This document shows, in pieces, positions 16,090-24,246 of a stretch of DNA of 64,000 bases (its first letter is position 1; each line of letters begins with the position of its first letter). This stretch comes from CAXSEF01 sp964236535 (GTDB taxonomy: Bacteria > Pseudomonadota > Alphaproteobacteria > Acetobacterales > Acetobacteraceae). The notes under the pieces are model-generated. The model had not been told where the DNA came from, ran no database searches, and saw nothing but the letters and a program-made list of their open reading frames with translations. The stretch is taken from contig CAXSEF010000001.1 in NCBI GenBank assembly GCA_964236535.1, positions 102,505-166,504 of the forward strand, written 5' to 3'. The position numbers and the translations under genes were made by a program.

Positions 16090-16941
16090 CTACGAGGTGG
16101 CCAGAACCCGGGTGCCGCGAGGGGCGGCTTCGGTGGTGGTCTCGGCATCTTCGTGGGCGTGGTCGTGGGCGATGTAGAGCGCCAGGCCGGTGAAGGTGAA
16201 GCCGCCGACCAGGTTGCCGACGATGACCGGCAGCTCGTTCCACAGCAGGTATTGGACGACGGTCGCCGGGGCGCCGAGCATCAGCCCGAGCGGGAACAAC
16301 GCCATGTTGACGACGGTATGCTCGAAGCTCAGGGCGAAGAAGATCACGATCGGCGGCCAGCAGCCGATGATCTTGCCGGCCGAGGTGCTGGCGGCGAGGC
16401 CCATGGTGATGCCGAGCACGACCAGCCAGTTGCACAGCATGGCCTTGACGAACACGGTCAGCAGGCCGGCGGTGCCGAGCGCCTCGTAGCCGGCCGAGCG
16501 GGCGGCGACGGCGGCGCGGATGCGATCACCCACCGGGCCGCCGGTGTCGTGTCCGGCGCTGGTGAGTGCGATCCACATGAGGAGGGCGAAGAGCAGGGAG
16601 CCCGCGTAGTTGCCGACGAAGGTCAGCACCCAGTTGCGCACCAGCTGGGCCATGGTGGCGCGGCGGGCGATCACCGCCATCGGCAGCAGGGCGAAGGAGC
16701 CGGTGATCAGGTCGAGGCCGAGCACCATGATGATCGCCAGGCCGACCGGGAAGACCAGCGCGCCGACGATCGGCAGGCCGGTCTGCGCGGTGGCGGTGAA
16801 AGCGAAGGTGGTGGCCACGCCGAGGATGGCGCCGGCGAGCGCAGAGCGCACCAGGAGGCGGGCGGCCGACAGGCGGGCGCGGGTTGCCCCGTACTCGACC
16901 ATGATGCCCACGAGACGGGCAGGAGTGATGACTTCGCTCAT
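16090..16941 (-). CDS. Formate/nitrite transporter family channel (NirC-like)
   Basis: Pentameric inner-membrane anion channel of the FNT family. The 283-residue protein has six hydrophobic helices and the FNT signatures ALAGAILGVATTFAF, LGLDLITGSFALLP, NWVLTFVGNYAGSLL and AMLCNWLVVLGITMG, followed by the conserved Phe/His pore region SFEHTVVNM. Substrate specificity (nitrite, formate or hydrosulfide) is not set by sequence alone, but nirA begins 14 bp downstream, favouring nitrite uptake. The last 25 residues are a His/Glu-rich cytoplasmic tail. ATG 16941 gives MSEVITPARLVGIMVEYG. The upstream 335 bp separate it divergently from the RidA-like gene. Confidence 0.92.
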   Translation of the reverse strand: MSEVITPARLVGIMVEYGATRARLSAARLLVRSALAGAILGVATTFAFTATAQTGLPIVGALVFPVGLAIIMVLGLDLITGSFALLPMAVIARRATMAQLVRNWVLTFVGNYAGSLLFALLMWIALTSAGHDTGGPVGDRIRAAVAARSAGYEALGTAGLLTVFVKAMLCNWLVVLGITMGLAASTSAGKIIGCWPPIVIFFALSFEHTVVNMALFPLGLMLGAPATVVQYLLWNELPVIVGNLVGGFTFTGLALYIAHDHAHEDAETTTEAAPRGTRVLATS

Positions 16942-17276
16942 TGCGGCGATGTTCCCGGATGCACGACGGAACCGGGCGCCCCGGCGAGCGGGGCTGCGGG
17001 TGCCGCATGCCGTCGGCGGACGCAACGTTCGTACCAGGGCTTGCCAGGGACTGCACGCCACAAGCACTGGGGCTGCACGCCGCAAGCAAGGCTGGGCTTT
17101 GCCCAGACCCACCAGAGGCCGCGGGCCTCTGGACACCATCTGGTCAGGGGCTGTGGCTGCACGTCTCCTGGCCTTTGCTGCGTTCGGTTTTCCACCAGGG
17201 CGCCGCTGGCGTTTGCCGGCGGCGCACGCCACGCTGGCTGCGCAGGGCCCGACCGGCCGCCTGGGGAGAGACGCGG
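16942..17276. other. Divergent intergenic region upstream of the nitrite operon
   Basis: It must carry promoters for both the nirC-like gene (minus) and the RidA-like gene (plus). It includes an imperfect 17-bp direct repeat (ACTGCACGCCACAAGCA at 17050 and GCTGCACGCCGCAAGCA at 17072) and a double-hairpin repeat at 17084-17134. No promoter is clear enough to call. Confidence 0.45.
17084..17134 (-). repeat. Double-hairpin repeat unit
   Basis: On the plus strand it reads GCAAGGC, hairpin TGGGCTTTGCCCA, GACCCACC, then hairpin CCAGAGGC/GCCTCTGG. The linker carries one change from the consensus. It lies in a divergent promoter region rather than at a gene end. Confidence 0.8.
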
Positions 17277-17750
17277 ATGACGGGACGGATCGAGGCCAGG
17301 CTGGCGGAGCTCGGGATCGTGCTGCCCAGGCCGATGGCGCCGGTGGCCAACTACGTGCCGACGGTGGCGAGCGGGCGGCTGGTCACGGTGTCGGGGCAGC
17401 TGCCGATGCAGGACGGCGCGCTGGCGGCCGCGGGACGGCTTGGCGACGGGGTGGACGTCGAGGCGGGACAGGCGGCGGCGCGGCTGTGCCTGGTCAACGT
17501 GCTCGCGCAGCTGCGGGCGGCCTGCGGGGGGGATCTGGACCGGGTGGTGCGGGTGGTGCGGCTGGGCGGGTTCATCGCGGCCGCGGCCGAGTTCACGCAG
17601 CACGCGCAGGTGATGAACGGGGCGTCGGACCTCGCGGTCGCGGTGTTCGGCGACGCGGGGCGGCACGCGCGCAGCACGGTGGGGGTGGCGTCGCTGCCGC
17701 TGGGGGCGGCGGTGGAGGTCGAGGGGGCGTTCGAGGTCGAACCCGGATAG
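17277..17750 (+). CDS. RidA/YjgF family protein
   Basis: A 157-residue member of the RidA/Rid family, whose best-known members deaminate reactive enamine/imine intermediates made by PLP enzymes. Visible family features are VTVSGQLPMQDG, the central LCLVNVLAQLRAACGGDLDRVVRVVRLGGFI, and the C-terminal ARSTVGVASLPLGAAVEVEGAFEV. The last contains the conserved Arg and the Leu-Pro-x-Gly-Ala turn of the active site. It belongs to the slightly longer (about 155-residue) alphaproteobacterial subgroup, not RidA proper (about 128). GGGGAG nine bases before ATG 17277 supports the start. It may form an operon with the FemAB-like gene 200 bp downstream. Confidence 0.88.
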   Translation: MTGRIEARLAELGIVLPRPMAPVANYVPTVASGRLVTVSGQLPMQDGALAAAGRLGDGVDVEAGQAAARLCLVNVLAQLRAACGGDLDRVVRVVRLGGFIAAAAEFTQHAQVMNGASDLAVAVFGDAGRHARSTVGVASLPLGAAVEVEGAFEVEPG

Positions 17751-17860
17751 GCACGCCGGACCAGGCTCTGGCCGGAGCGGGCAAGGCCGGCTGGAGGGGC
17801 GACCGGCGGGCGTATTGCCCGACGCCGGACCGGACGGCAGACGCCTTGAGGGTGCGGGTT

Positions 17861-17910
17861 GGGGGGCTCAGCCCCAGCGGAATACAGAGGCAGAGCCTCT
17901 GGCCTTGCCT
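17861..17910 (+). repeat. Double-hairpin repeat unit
   Basis: Hairpin TGGGGGGCTCAGCCCCA, GCGGAATA (diverged linker), hairpin CAGAGGC/GCCTCTG with loop AGA, GCCTTGCC. It lies between two co-oriented plus-strand genes. Confidence 0.8.
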
Positions 17911-17949
17911 TGACCTTCCCTCGCCCGCCGCCGCCGCCATATCCGGGGG

Positions 17950-19131
17950 ATGCCGGACGCAAAGCCGACCCTGAGCCTGAGTCTGCACCGTTCGATCCAC
18001 GAGATCGCACCCGACGACTGGGACGCCTGCGCGGGGCCGGACAATCCGTTCGTCTCGTTCGCATTCCTGTCGGCGGTCGAGGACAGCGGGTCGGCGGGGT
18101 CGCGGACAGGGTGGCTGCCGCAGCACGCGGCGCTGCGCGATGCGGGCGGGCGGCTGGTGGCCTGTGCGCCGATGTATGCCAAGGCGCACAGCTACGGCGA
18201 GTATGTATTCGATCACGGCTGGGCGGCGGCGTTCGAGCGGGCGGGCGGGGATTACTACCCGAAGCTGCAGGTGGCCTCGCCGTTCAGCCCGGTGACCGGG
18301 CCGCGCCTGCTGCTGCGGGCGGATTCGGGCATGGCGCCGGGGGCGTTGCGGCTCGCCCTGGCGGACGCGCTGACGCAGGCGTGCCGGCAGCTCGACCTCA
18401 GCTCGGTGCACGCGACGTTCTGCACCGAGGCGGAGTGGGCGCAGCTCGGGGAGGCGGGATGGCTGGCGCGGGTGGGCACGCAGTTCCACTGGGAGAACGC
18501 GGGCTATGCGGGATTTGACGATTTCCTCGGCGCGTTGTCGTCGCGCAAGCGCAAGACGCTGCGGCGGGAGCGGCGGGATGCGCAGGCGTGCGGGCTGGAG
18601 TTCCTGACCCTGCGCGGGCCGGAGATCGAGGCCAAGCACTGGGAGGCGTTCTTCCGGTTCTACCACTCCACGGTGGATCGCAAGTGGGGCAATGCGTATC
18701 TGACGAAGAAGTTCTTTCCGTTGCTTGGGGAGCGGCTGGGGGAACGAGTGGTGCTGATGCTGGCGATGGAAGCGGGCCGGCCGGTGGCGGGGGCGCTGAA
18801 CCTGCAGGGTTCGGACGCGCTGTACGGGCGGAACTGGGGGGCCGCGGGGGAGTGGCCGTTCCTGCATTTCGAGCTGTGCTATTACCGGGCGATCGACTAC
18901 GCGATCGAGCACGGGCTGGCGCGGGTCGAGGCGGGGGCGCAGGGCGAGCACAAGATCCAGCGGGGGTATCGGCCGCGGCCGACGTACTCGGCGCACTGGA
19001 TCGCGCATCGGGGGCTGCGGGCGGCGGTAGCGGAGTTCCTGGAGCTGGAGCGGCCGGCGCGGCTGGAGGAGATGGCGGAGCTGGACCTGCTGTCGCCGTA
19101 TCGGCGGGACGGGGACGCTGAGGCGGGGTGA
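17950..19131 (+). CDS. FemAB-like / GNAT-fold protein (DUF482 family)
   Basis: A 393-residue cytoplasmic protein of the DUF482 (COG3146) family, a FemAB-like branch of the GNAT fold annotated as putative peptidoglycan-related acyl- or aminoacyltransferases. Recognisable blocks are WDACAGPDNPFVSFAFLSAVEDSG, YPKLQVASPFSPVTGPRLL, FLGALSSRKRKTLRRERRDA, STVDRKWGNAYLTKKFF and EAGAQGEHKIQRGYRPRPTYSAHWI. The length is normal for the family. The biochemical activity is not established. The last line of coding sequence is immediately followed by a sharp drop in GC, so this is the left chromosomal border of the AT-rich island. Confidence 0.85.
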   Translation: MPDAKPTLSLSLHRSIHEIAPDDWDACAGPDNPFVSFAFLSAVEDSGSAGSRTGWLPQHAALRDAGGRLVACAPMYAKAHSYGEYVFDHGWAAAFERAGGDYYPKLQVASPFSPVTGPRLLLRADSGMAPGALRLALADALTQACRQLDLSSVHATFCTEAEWAQLGEAGWLARVGTQFHWENAGYAGFDDFLGALSSRKRKTLRRERRDAQACGLEFLTLRGPEIEAKHWEAFFRFYHSTVDRKWGNAYLTKKFFPLLGERLGERVVLMLAMEAGRPVAGALNLQGSDALYGRNWGAAGEWPFLHFELCYYRAIDYAIEHGLARVEAGAQGEHKIQRGYRPRPTYSAHWIAHRGLRAAVAEFLELERPARLEEMAELDLLSPYRRDGDAEAG

Positions 19132-19481
19132 ATGCAGCGGTTCTAGTGAAGAACGGAATAGGGCGAGGTCTTTCTAGGTCGTTAAGGGCTTGGTCAAGGA
19201 CGGGTTGGTGGAAAACTTACGTAGGCTTGGCCGACAAATAAACGGCATACAGAGCGCCGGAAGCGGATAATCGTCGTTCACTTTGCATTGTAGAAGGTTG
19301 TTGGCTGGCGGGTTGCTTCGGCCGAGCTGTGTGATAACAAATCAAAGTTCCAAAGCCAGTCAAGATGGAAGGCGAGCCAGAACGATTTATAAGACAAGGT
19401 TTGGCGGATTGGTGCGGTGCTGCAACGAATGAGCCTGTGGAACCGGCGCTGTTAGATATAGCCAGCTAAGGAAGCTAAGGA
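19132..19481. other. AT-rich non-coding left part of a foreign island
   Basis: The composition changes within a few tens of bases of the preceding stop codon. No open reading frame longer than a few dozen codons, no tRNA and no integrase site is visible. It probably holds the promoter of the ATPase gene. AAGGAAG 8-14 bases before ATG 19482 serves as ribosome site. Confidence 0.5.
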
Positions 19482-20774
19482 ATGCCGAAAAAGATCTGGA
19501 AAGTTGGTGAGGTCTTTGGCATCGGCCGAGATTTGCCAACTAATTATGTCGAGCGGTTTGGAATAGATGACAAACTTATTAATAATTTAACTCGCGATCA
19601 GCATCTTGTAATTTACGGAAGCTCAAAGCAAGGCAAGACTTGCCTTAGAAAACATTGCTTGCAAGACGTGGATTATATCGTAGTTTCTTGTTTAAATAAT
19701 ATGGATTTACGTCAACTGCACTCCGTAATTTTGAAAAGTGCTGGCTATGTGGTGCAAGAGTCATCGACTAGAACAATTGACGGCAAAGCAAAAGTAGAAG
19801 CCAAGTTTGGCGTAAAATTTGGCATTCCGGGCATTGCTAAGGCAACATTAGGAACAGGCGCTGAGGTTGGAGCCGGTGTCACAGATGAGAGCATTACTAA
19901 ACATCTTGAGCTAGATCCCAGCGATGCCAATGAAATTATTGGGGCGTTGCAAGAAATAAAGTTTACAAGATATATTGTGCTTGAAGATTTTCATTATCTT
20001 CCATATGAGACGCAGCAAGACTTTGCATTTGCATTGAAAGTATTCCACGAGAATTCTAAGATAACTTTTATAATAGTAGCAGTTTGGCGTGAAGAAAATC
20101 GATTAATTCTATTTAATGGGGATCTAACTGGTCGGGTTATTCCGATAGACGCAGACGCATGGGATGACACGCAGCTCAACAAAGTTATGTCTGATGGCGA
20201 ACATTTGCTTAACATTCAGCTTCCCTCCCAATTCAAGTCTGAAGTAATTAAGGGCTGCTCTGAAAGCGTTTACATAGTTCAAGAAGTGTGTCACAGAGCA
20301 TGCACGGAAAGTGGTTTGCACGAGACCGCAAGTAACTTTAGAAATATAATACCGACTAGAGCCCCATTAGATTACATTCAAGAGATAGTTCGAGAGCAAA
20401 GTGGCAGATATAAGGTATTTTTGCAGAACTTCTCGTTTGGCTTTCAGACCACTGATTTAGAAATGTATAAATGGATACTTTTTCCTATTATAAAGTCTAA
20501 CGTTGATCTTCTTGAGAAGGGTTTGAGTTATAACTACATTAAATCTTTTATTGAAAGTAAACACCCGGAAGGTAACAGACTTAAGCCCGGAAATTTGACT
20601 CAGGCACTTCAGCTTCTGAGTAAGCTGCAAATCGCAAAAAACTTTAAGCCGTTTATCCTGGATTATGACAGCGCAAATCTCTTGCTATCTATTGTTGATA
20701 AAGGATTCTTAATATGGCTGAGTGGACAGGATCGCTCTGCTTTATTAGAGTTGATTGATCTGCCTGTTAGCTAA
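19482..20774 (+). CDS. Unrecognised P-loop ATPase on an AT-rich island
   Basis: A 430-residue soluble protein I do not recognise as a named family. It has a clear Walker A GSSKQGKT (residues 46-53), a Walker B-like strand YIVLEDFHYL (164-173, with E168 and D169), and a sensor-like strand TFIIVAVWREENR (195-207). Between Walker A and B is a Gly/Ala-rich insertion (about 100-136) with alternating hydrophobic residues. The C-terminal third (NLTQALQLLSKLQIAKNF onward) resembles a winged-helix domain. The AAA+/STAND-like layout suggests a sensor or defence ATPase, but this is inference. Base composition is far from the neighbours (18 G+C in the 60 bases from 19561, against a typically GC-rich genome), so it was acquired horizontally. 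No partner gene is present. Confidence 0.8.
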   Translation: MPKKIWKVGEVFGIGRDLPTNYVERFGIDDKLINNLTRDQHLVIYGSSKQGKTCLRKHCLQDVDYIVVSCLNNMDLRQLHSVILKSAGYVVQESSTRTIDGKAKVEAKFGVKFGIPGIAKATLGTGAEVGAGVTDESITKHLELDPSDANEIIGALQEIKFTRYIVLEDFHYLPYETQQDFAFALKVFHENSKITFIIVAVWREENRLILFNGDLTGRVIPIDADAWDDTQLNKVMSDGEHLLNIQLPSQFKSEVIKGCSESVYIVQEVCHRACTESGLHETASNFRNIIPTRAPLDYIQEIVREQSGRYKVFLQNFSFGFQTTDLEMYKWILFPIIKSNVDLLEKGLSYNYIKSFIESKHPEGNRLKPGNLTQALQLLSKLQIAKNFKPFILDYDSANLLLSIVDKGFLIWLSGQDRSALLELIDLPVS

Positions 20775-21110
20775 TTTGTCAGTATTCTGGAGAATAGTTT
20801 TAGAGTTTTCCTACTCTTGATTGATAAGACCTATAATAGGTGAGAGAACACAAGGATTCTAACTTAGACAGCGTGCGGAAAACGGGTGATTGCGTCACCT
20901 CGTCATTGGGCTACGGCGGCGTTCACGGTGGTCCGTTGCGCCACTGTATACCAAACTCTGCTGGCTTATGCCCATGTACGGGAAGCCCCGAAACAAATTT
21001 TCCCGCACATGCAGTTTGAAACGGAACAAGGCCGGCGTAACTGAGGCTTTCGCCCAACGGCACAATGTTGGCGCTGTGCCGGAGGGCTTTTGTTACGCGG
21101 GTTTGGGGGC
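20775..21110. other. Right part of the AT-rich island
   Basis: The first 100 bases remain AT-rich and include a perfect ACCTAT-A-ATAGGT dyad (20829-20841) that also contains TATAAT. From about 20880 the composition drifts back toward the host. A 90-codon frame at 20890 has no recognisable product and runs into a double-hairpin repeat, so I do not call it a gene. Confidence 0.45.
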
Positions 21111-21153
21111 TCAGCCCCCAGCGGAGTCCAGAGGCAGAGCCTCTGGCCTTGCT
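21103..21153 (+). repeat. Double-hairpin repeat unit overlapping the thrS 3' end
   Basis: Perfect stem TGGGGGC/GCCCCCA, linker GCGGAGTC, perfect stem CCAGAGGC/GCCTCTGG with loop AGA, then CCTTGC. The last codons of thrS and its TGA stop lie inside this unit, so the repeat is partly translated. Confidence 0.9.
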
Positions 21154-23087
21154 GCCGCTTGACCTGACCTGAGATCCGGCGGCGTCGCCTCGGCCGCGAG
21201 CAGGGCTACGGCGTCGGCGAGGTTGAGGACCTCCTGGGCCGGGCTGCCGAGGCGGCGCAGCGCGACGGTGCCTTCCTCGGCCTCGCGGCGGCCGACGACG
21301 AGCAGCAGCGGCACGTGGGCGAGGCTGTGCTCGCGGACCTTGGCGTTGATCTTCTCGTTGCGCAGGTCGGTGCGGACGGAGAGGCCGGCGGCGCGGAGCT
21401 GGCCGGCGACGATCTCGGCGTAGGGGTTGGCGTCGGAGACGATGGTGGCGACGACGGCCTGGACCGGGGCAAGCCAGAGCGGGAAGCGGCCGGCGTACTG
21501 CTCGATGAGGATGCCGAGGAAGCGCTCGAAGCTGCCGAGGATGGCGCGGTGGAGCATGACGGGGCGGACCTTGGCGCCGTCCTCGGCGATGTAGGCGGCG
21601 TCGAGGCGCGAGGGCAGGAAGAAGTCGACCTGCAGGGTGCCGCACTGCCAGTCGCGGCCGATGGCGTCGCGCAGGACGAACTCGAGCTTGGGGCCGTAGA
21701 AGGCGCCTTCGCCGGGGTTGACCTCGTAGTCCACGCCGGCGATGCGGCAAGCCTTGATGAGGGCGGCTTCGGCGCGGTCCCAGGTGGCGTCGTCGCCGGT
21801 GCGGGTGGTGGGGCGGTCGGCGAACTTGATGCGGAACTCGGGGAAGCCGAAGTCGGCGTAGACCGAGCGCAGCAGGGCCACGAAGCGGGCGGTCTCCTCG
21901 GCGACCTGGGCCTCGGTGCAGAAGATGTGGGCGTCGTCCTGGGTGAAGGCGCGGACGCGCATGATGCCGTGCAGGGCGCCGGAGGGTTCGTAGCGGTGGC
22001 AGGCGCCGAACTCGGCCATGCGCAGGGGCAGCTCGCGGTAGCTGCGCAGGCCGTGGTTGAAGATCTGGACGTGGCAGGGGCAGTTCATCGGCTTGAGGGC
22101 GAGGTCCTTGTCCTCGTCCTCGACGCGGGCGACGAACATGTGCTCGCGGTACTTTTCCCAGTGGCCGGAGCGTTCCCACAGGTTGCGGTCGACGAGCTGG
22201 GGGGTGCGGACCTCGGCGTAGCCGTTGGTGTCGAGGCGGCGGCGCATGTAGGACTCGCAGGTGCGATAGAGGCGCCAGCCCTTCTCGTGCCAGAAGATGC
22301 TGCCGGTGGCTTCCTCCTGGATGTGGAACAGGTCCATCTCGCGGCCGAGGCGGCGGTGGTCGCGGCGCTCGGCTTCCTCCAGGCGGTGCAGGTAGGCGTC
22401 GAGCTCCGATCTGTCGCGCCAGGCGGTGCCGTAGATGCGGCTGAGCATGGCGTTGCGGTGGTCGCCACGCCAGTACGCGCCGGCGACCTTCATCAGCTTG
22501 AAGGCGGGGCCGATGTCGGCGGTGGCGCGCATGTGCGGGCCGCGGCAGAGGTCGATCCAGTCGCCCTGGCTGTAGAGGGTGATGACCTGGTCGATCCCGA
22601 GGTCGTGGATCAGCTCGGCCTTGTAGGACTCGCCGCGGGCCTCGAAGAAGGCGATGGCATCGTCGCGGTCGCGGACCTCGCGGGCGAAGGGGCTGTTGCG
22701 CGCGATGATCTCGCGCATGCGGGCCTCGATGGCGGGGAAGTCCTCGGTGGTGAACGGGGTGTCGCGGGCGAAGTCGTAGTAGAACCCGTCCTCGATCAAG
22801 GGGCCGATGGTGACCTGGGTGCCGGGGTAGAGCGACTGCACGGCCTCGGCGAGCACGTGGGCGGTGTCGTGGCGGATCAGCTCCAGGGCGTCGGGGTCGC
22901 GGCGGGTGACGAAGCGGACCTGGGCGTCGTGCTCGATCGGGCGGGCGAGATCCTGGAGCGCACCGTCGACGCGCATCGCGAGTGCCGCCTTGGCGAGGCC
23001 GGGGCCGATGTCGGCGGCGAGCGCAGTGCCGGTCACCGGGGCCTCGAAGCGGCGGATCGAGCCGTCGGGCAGGGTGATTGCGGGCAT
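21111..23087 (-). CDS. thrS: Threonyl-tRNA synthetase
   Basis: Class II aminoacyl-tRNA synthetase charging tRNA-Thr. The 658-residue protein has the TGS domain (1-65), the editing domain with HDTAHVLAEAVQSLYPG and the SYKAELI region, and the catalytic core with zinc-binding MNCPCHVQIFNHG. It also shows class II motif 2 FGACHRYEPSGALHGIMRVRAFTQDDAHIFC, motif 3 PVMLHRAILGSFERFLGILIE, and an anticodon domain. Eighteen C-terminal residues (from SGQAAARPEAL to the stop) are encoded by an intergenic double-hairpin repeat and replace the normal end. They are probably harmless, since the anticodon domain is complete. The usual infC neighbour is not downstream. Confidence 0.96.
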   Translation of the reverse strand: MPAITLPDGSIRRFEAPVTGTALAADIGPGLAKAALAMRVDGALQDLARPIEHDAQVRFVTRRDPDALELIRHDTAHVLAEAVQSLYPGTQVTIGPLIEDGFYYDFARDTPFTTEDFPAIEARMREIIARNSPFAREVRDRDDAIAFFEARGESYKAELIHDLGIDQVITLYSQGDWIDLCRGPHMRATADIGPAFKLMKVAGAYWRGDHRNAMLSRIYGTAWRDRSELDAYLHRLEEAERRDHRRLGREMDLFHIQEEATGSIFWHEKGWRLYRTCESYMRRRLDTNGYAEVRTPQLVDRNLWERSGHWEKYREHMFVARVEDEDKDLALKPMNCPCHVQIFNHGLRSYRELPLRMAEFGACHRYEPSGALHGIMRVRAFTQDDAHIFCTEAQVAEETARFVALLRSVYADFGFPEFRIKFADRPTTRTGDDATWDRAEAALIKACRIAGVDYEVNPGEGAFYGPKLEFVLRDAIGRDWQCGTLQVDFFLPSRLDAAYIAEDGAKVRPVMLHRAILGSFERFLGILIEQYAGRFPLWLAPVQAVVATIVSDANPYAEIVAGQLRAAGLSVRTDLRNEKINAKVREHSLAHVPLLLVVGRREAEEGTVALRRLGSPAQEVLNLADAVALLAAEATPPDLRSGQAAARPEALPLDSAGG

Positions 23088-23205
23088 GGCGCGGGCTCCT
23101 CGGGAATTGCGGGCCTGGGCGGCCCTGGCCTGACGCCAGGAAGGGCGTTGCGCTCAGGCGTCGACGGGCCGGGTGTCGGCAGGGCGGGCGACGTTCTCTA
23201 TGGCG

Positions 23206-24240
23206 TCAGGCCAGGGCCGCCGCAACCTGTTCGGTGCCGAGCTGGCGGAGGTCGGCCACGCGCAGCACCGCGACCTGGCCCGGGGCGCCGCGCGGGGCGG
23301 TGAGCGCGGGGTCGCTGGTGTCGGAGAACAGCACCAGGCAGCGCCGGCCGAGTGCTGCGGCGAGGTGCATCGGGCCGGTGTCGTTGCCGACGACGAGGCT
23401 GGCGCCGGCGAGCACGGCGGCCAGCGTCGCGAGGTCGGTGCGGCCCGTGAGGTCGGTGGCGTCCGGGCAGGCGGTGCGGATGGCGGCGGCGAGCGGGCCG
23501 TCGACGGAGCTGCCCACGACGACCGCGGCGAGGCCGCGCCTGTGCAGGGTGCGGGCCAGCTGGCCGAAGCGCTCGGCCGGCCAGCGCTTCTCCGGCCGGT
23601 GCGGGGCGGCGCCAGGCACCAGCACGGCGAAGGCTGCGGGCAGCGGCGGGACCGGCGCGGCGGCAAGCCAGGCGAGGTCGGGCCATGGCGACGCGACGGC
23701 GGGCGACGCGACGGCTGCGGCCGGACGCGCGGCAGCGGGTTCGGCCGGTGCTGGGATACCGGCGTGGGCGAGCTGGTCGCGCTGGCGGTCGATCGTGTGA
23801 ATGGCGTTGCGGGCGGGGTTGGCGTGCGGCAGCGAGCAGCCGGGCGCGATGCCGGACCAGGGCGGGCGGCCGGCGAGGCGGTGGTAGTGTCCGGACCGGG
23901 CGGAGGTCTGCAGGTCGTAGACCAGGTCGTAGCCTGGGCCTGGGCCGCGGCCGGGTCCGTCGCCTGGGCCGGGGTCTGCGGCGCTGTGGGGGCCGCGCAG
24001 GGTGCGGCGCAGGCGCACGAGGCCGGGGAGGTCCCACCACTGGGGGCGGCGATCGATGTCCACGTGGTCGAACCAGGGCGCGCGCGCGGCGAGCGGCGCG
24101 AATGGCCGCGTGGTGAGCAGGGTGATGCGGGCGCCGGGATGGTGGGCGCGGATCGCGGCGAAGGCGGGAAAGGAGAGCACGAAGTCGCCGAGCGCGCCGA
24201 GGCGGATCACCAGGATGCGCAAGGCGGGCTCAGCGCGCAT
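23206..24240 (-). CDS. Glycosyltransferase family 9 (heptosyltransferase-like)
   Basis: GT-B fold transferase of family 9, whose members add heptose or related sugars to the lipopolysaccharide core on the cytoplasmic face of the inner membrane. The 344-residue sequence begins ILVIRLGALGDFVLSFPAFAAIR, has a PHRPEKRWPAERFGQLARTL segment, and the donor-site signature SLVVGNDTGPMHLAAALGRRCLVLFSDTSDP. Gly/Pro-rich and Ala-rich insertions interrupt the middle. The gene follows a family 4 transferase gene after only a few bases, so the two probably build the same surface glycan. The acceptor is unknown. Confidence 0.88.
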   Translation of the reverse strand: MRAEPALRILVIRLGALGDFVLSFPAFAAIRAHHPGARITLLTTRPFAPLAARAPWFDHVDIDRRPQWWDLPGLVRLRRTLRGPHSAADPGPGDGPGRGPGPGYDLVYDLQTSARSGHYHRLAGRPPWSGIAPGCSLPHANPARNAIHTIDRQRDQLAHAGIPAPAEPAAARPAAAVASPAVASPWPDLAWLAAAPVPPLPAAFAVLVPGAAPHRPEKRWPAERFGQLARTLHRRGLAAVVVGSSVDGPLAAAIRTACPDATDLTGRTDLATLAAVLAGASLVVGNDTGPMHLAAALGRRCLVLFSDTSDPALTAPRGAPGQVAVLRVADLRQLGTEQVAAALA

Positions 24241-24246
24241 GCGCGC

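Noticed and set aside
20890..21162. 90-codon frame at the right end of the AT-rich island
   Set aside because: No recognisable product, no ribosome site, and its C-terminal third is the translated double-hairpin repeat.
23880..23900. Another TGTCCGG palindrome inside the family 9 glycosyltransferase gene
   Set aside because: Only a chance partial match (TGTCCGGACCGG) in coding sequence, without the second arm.
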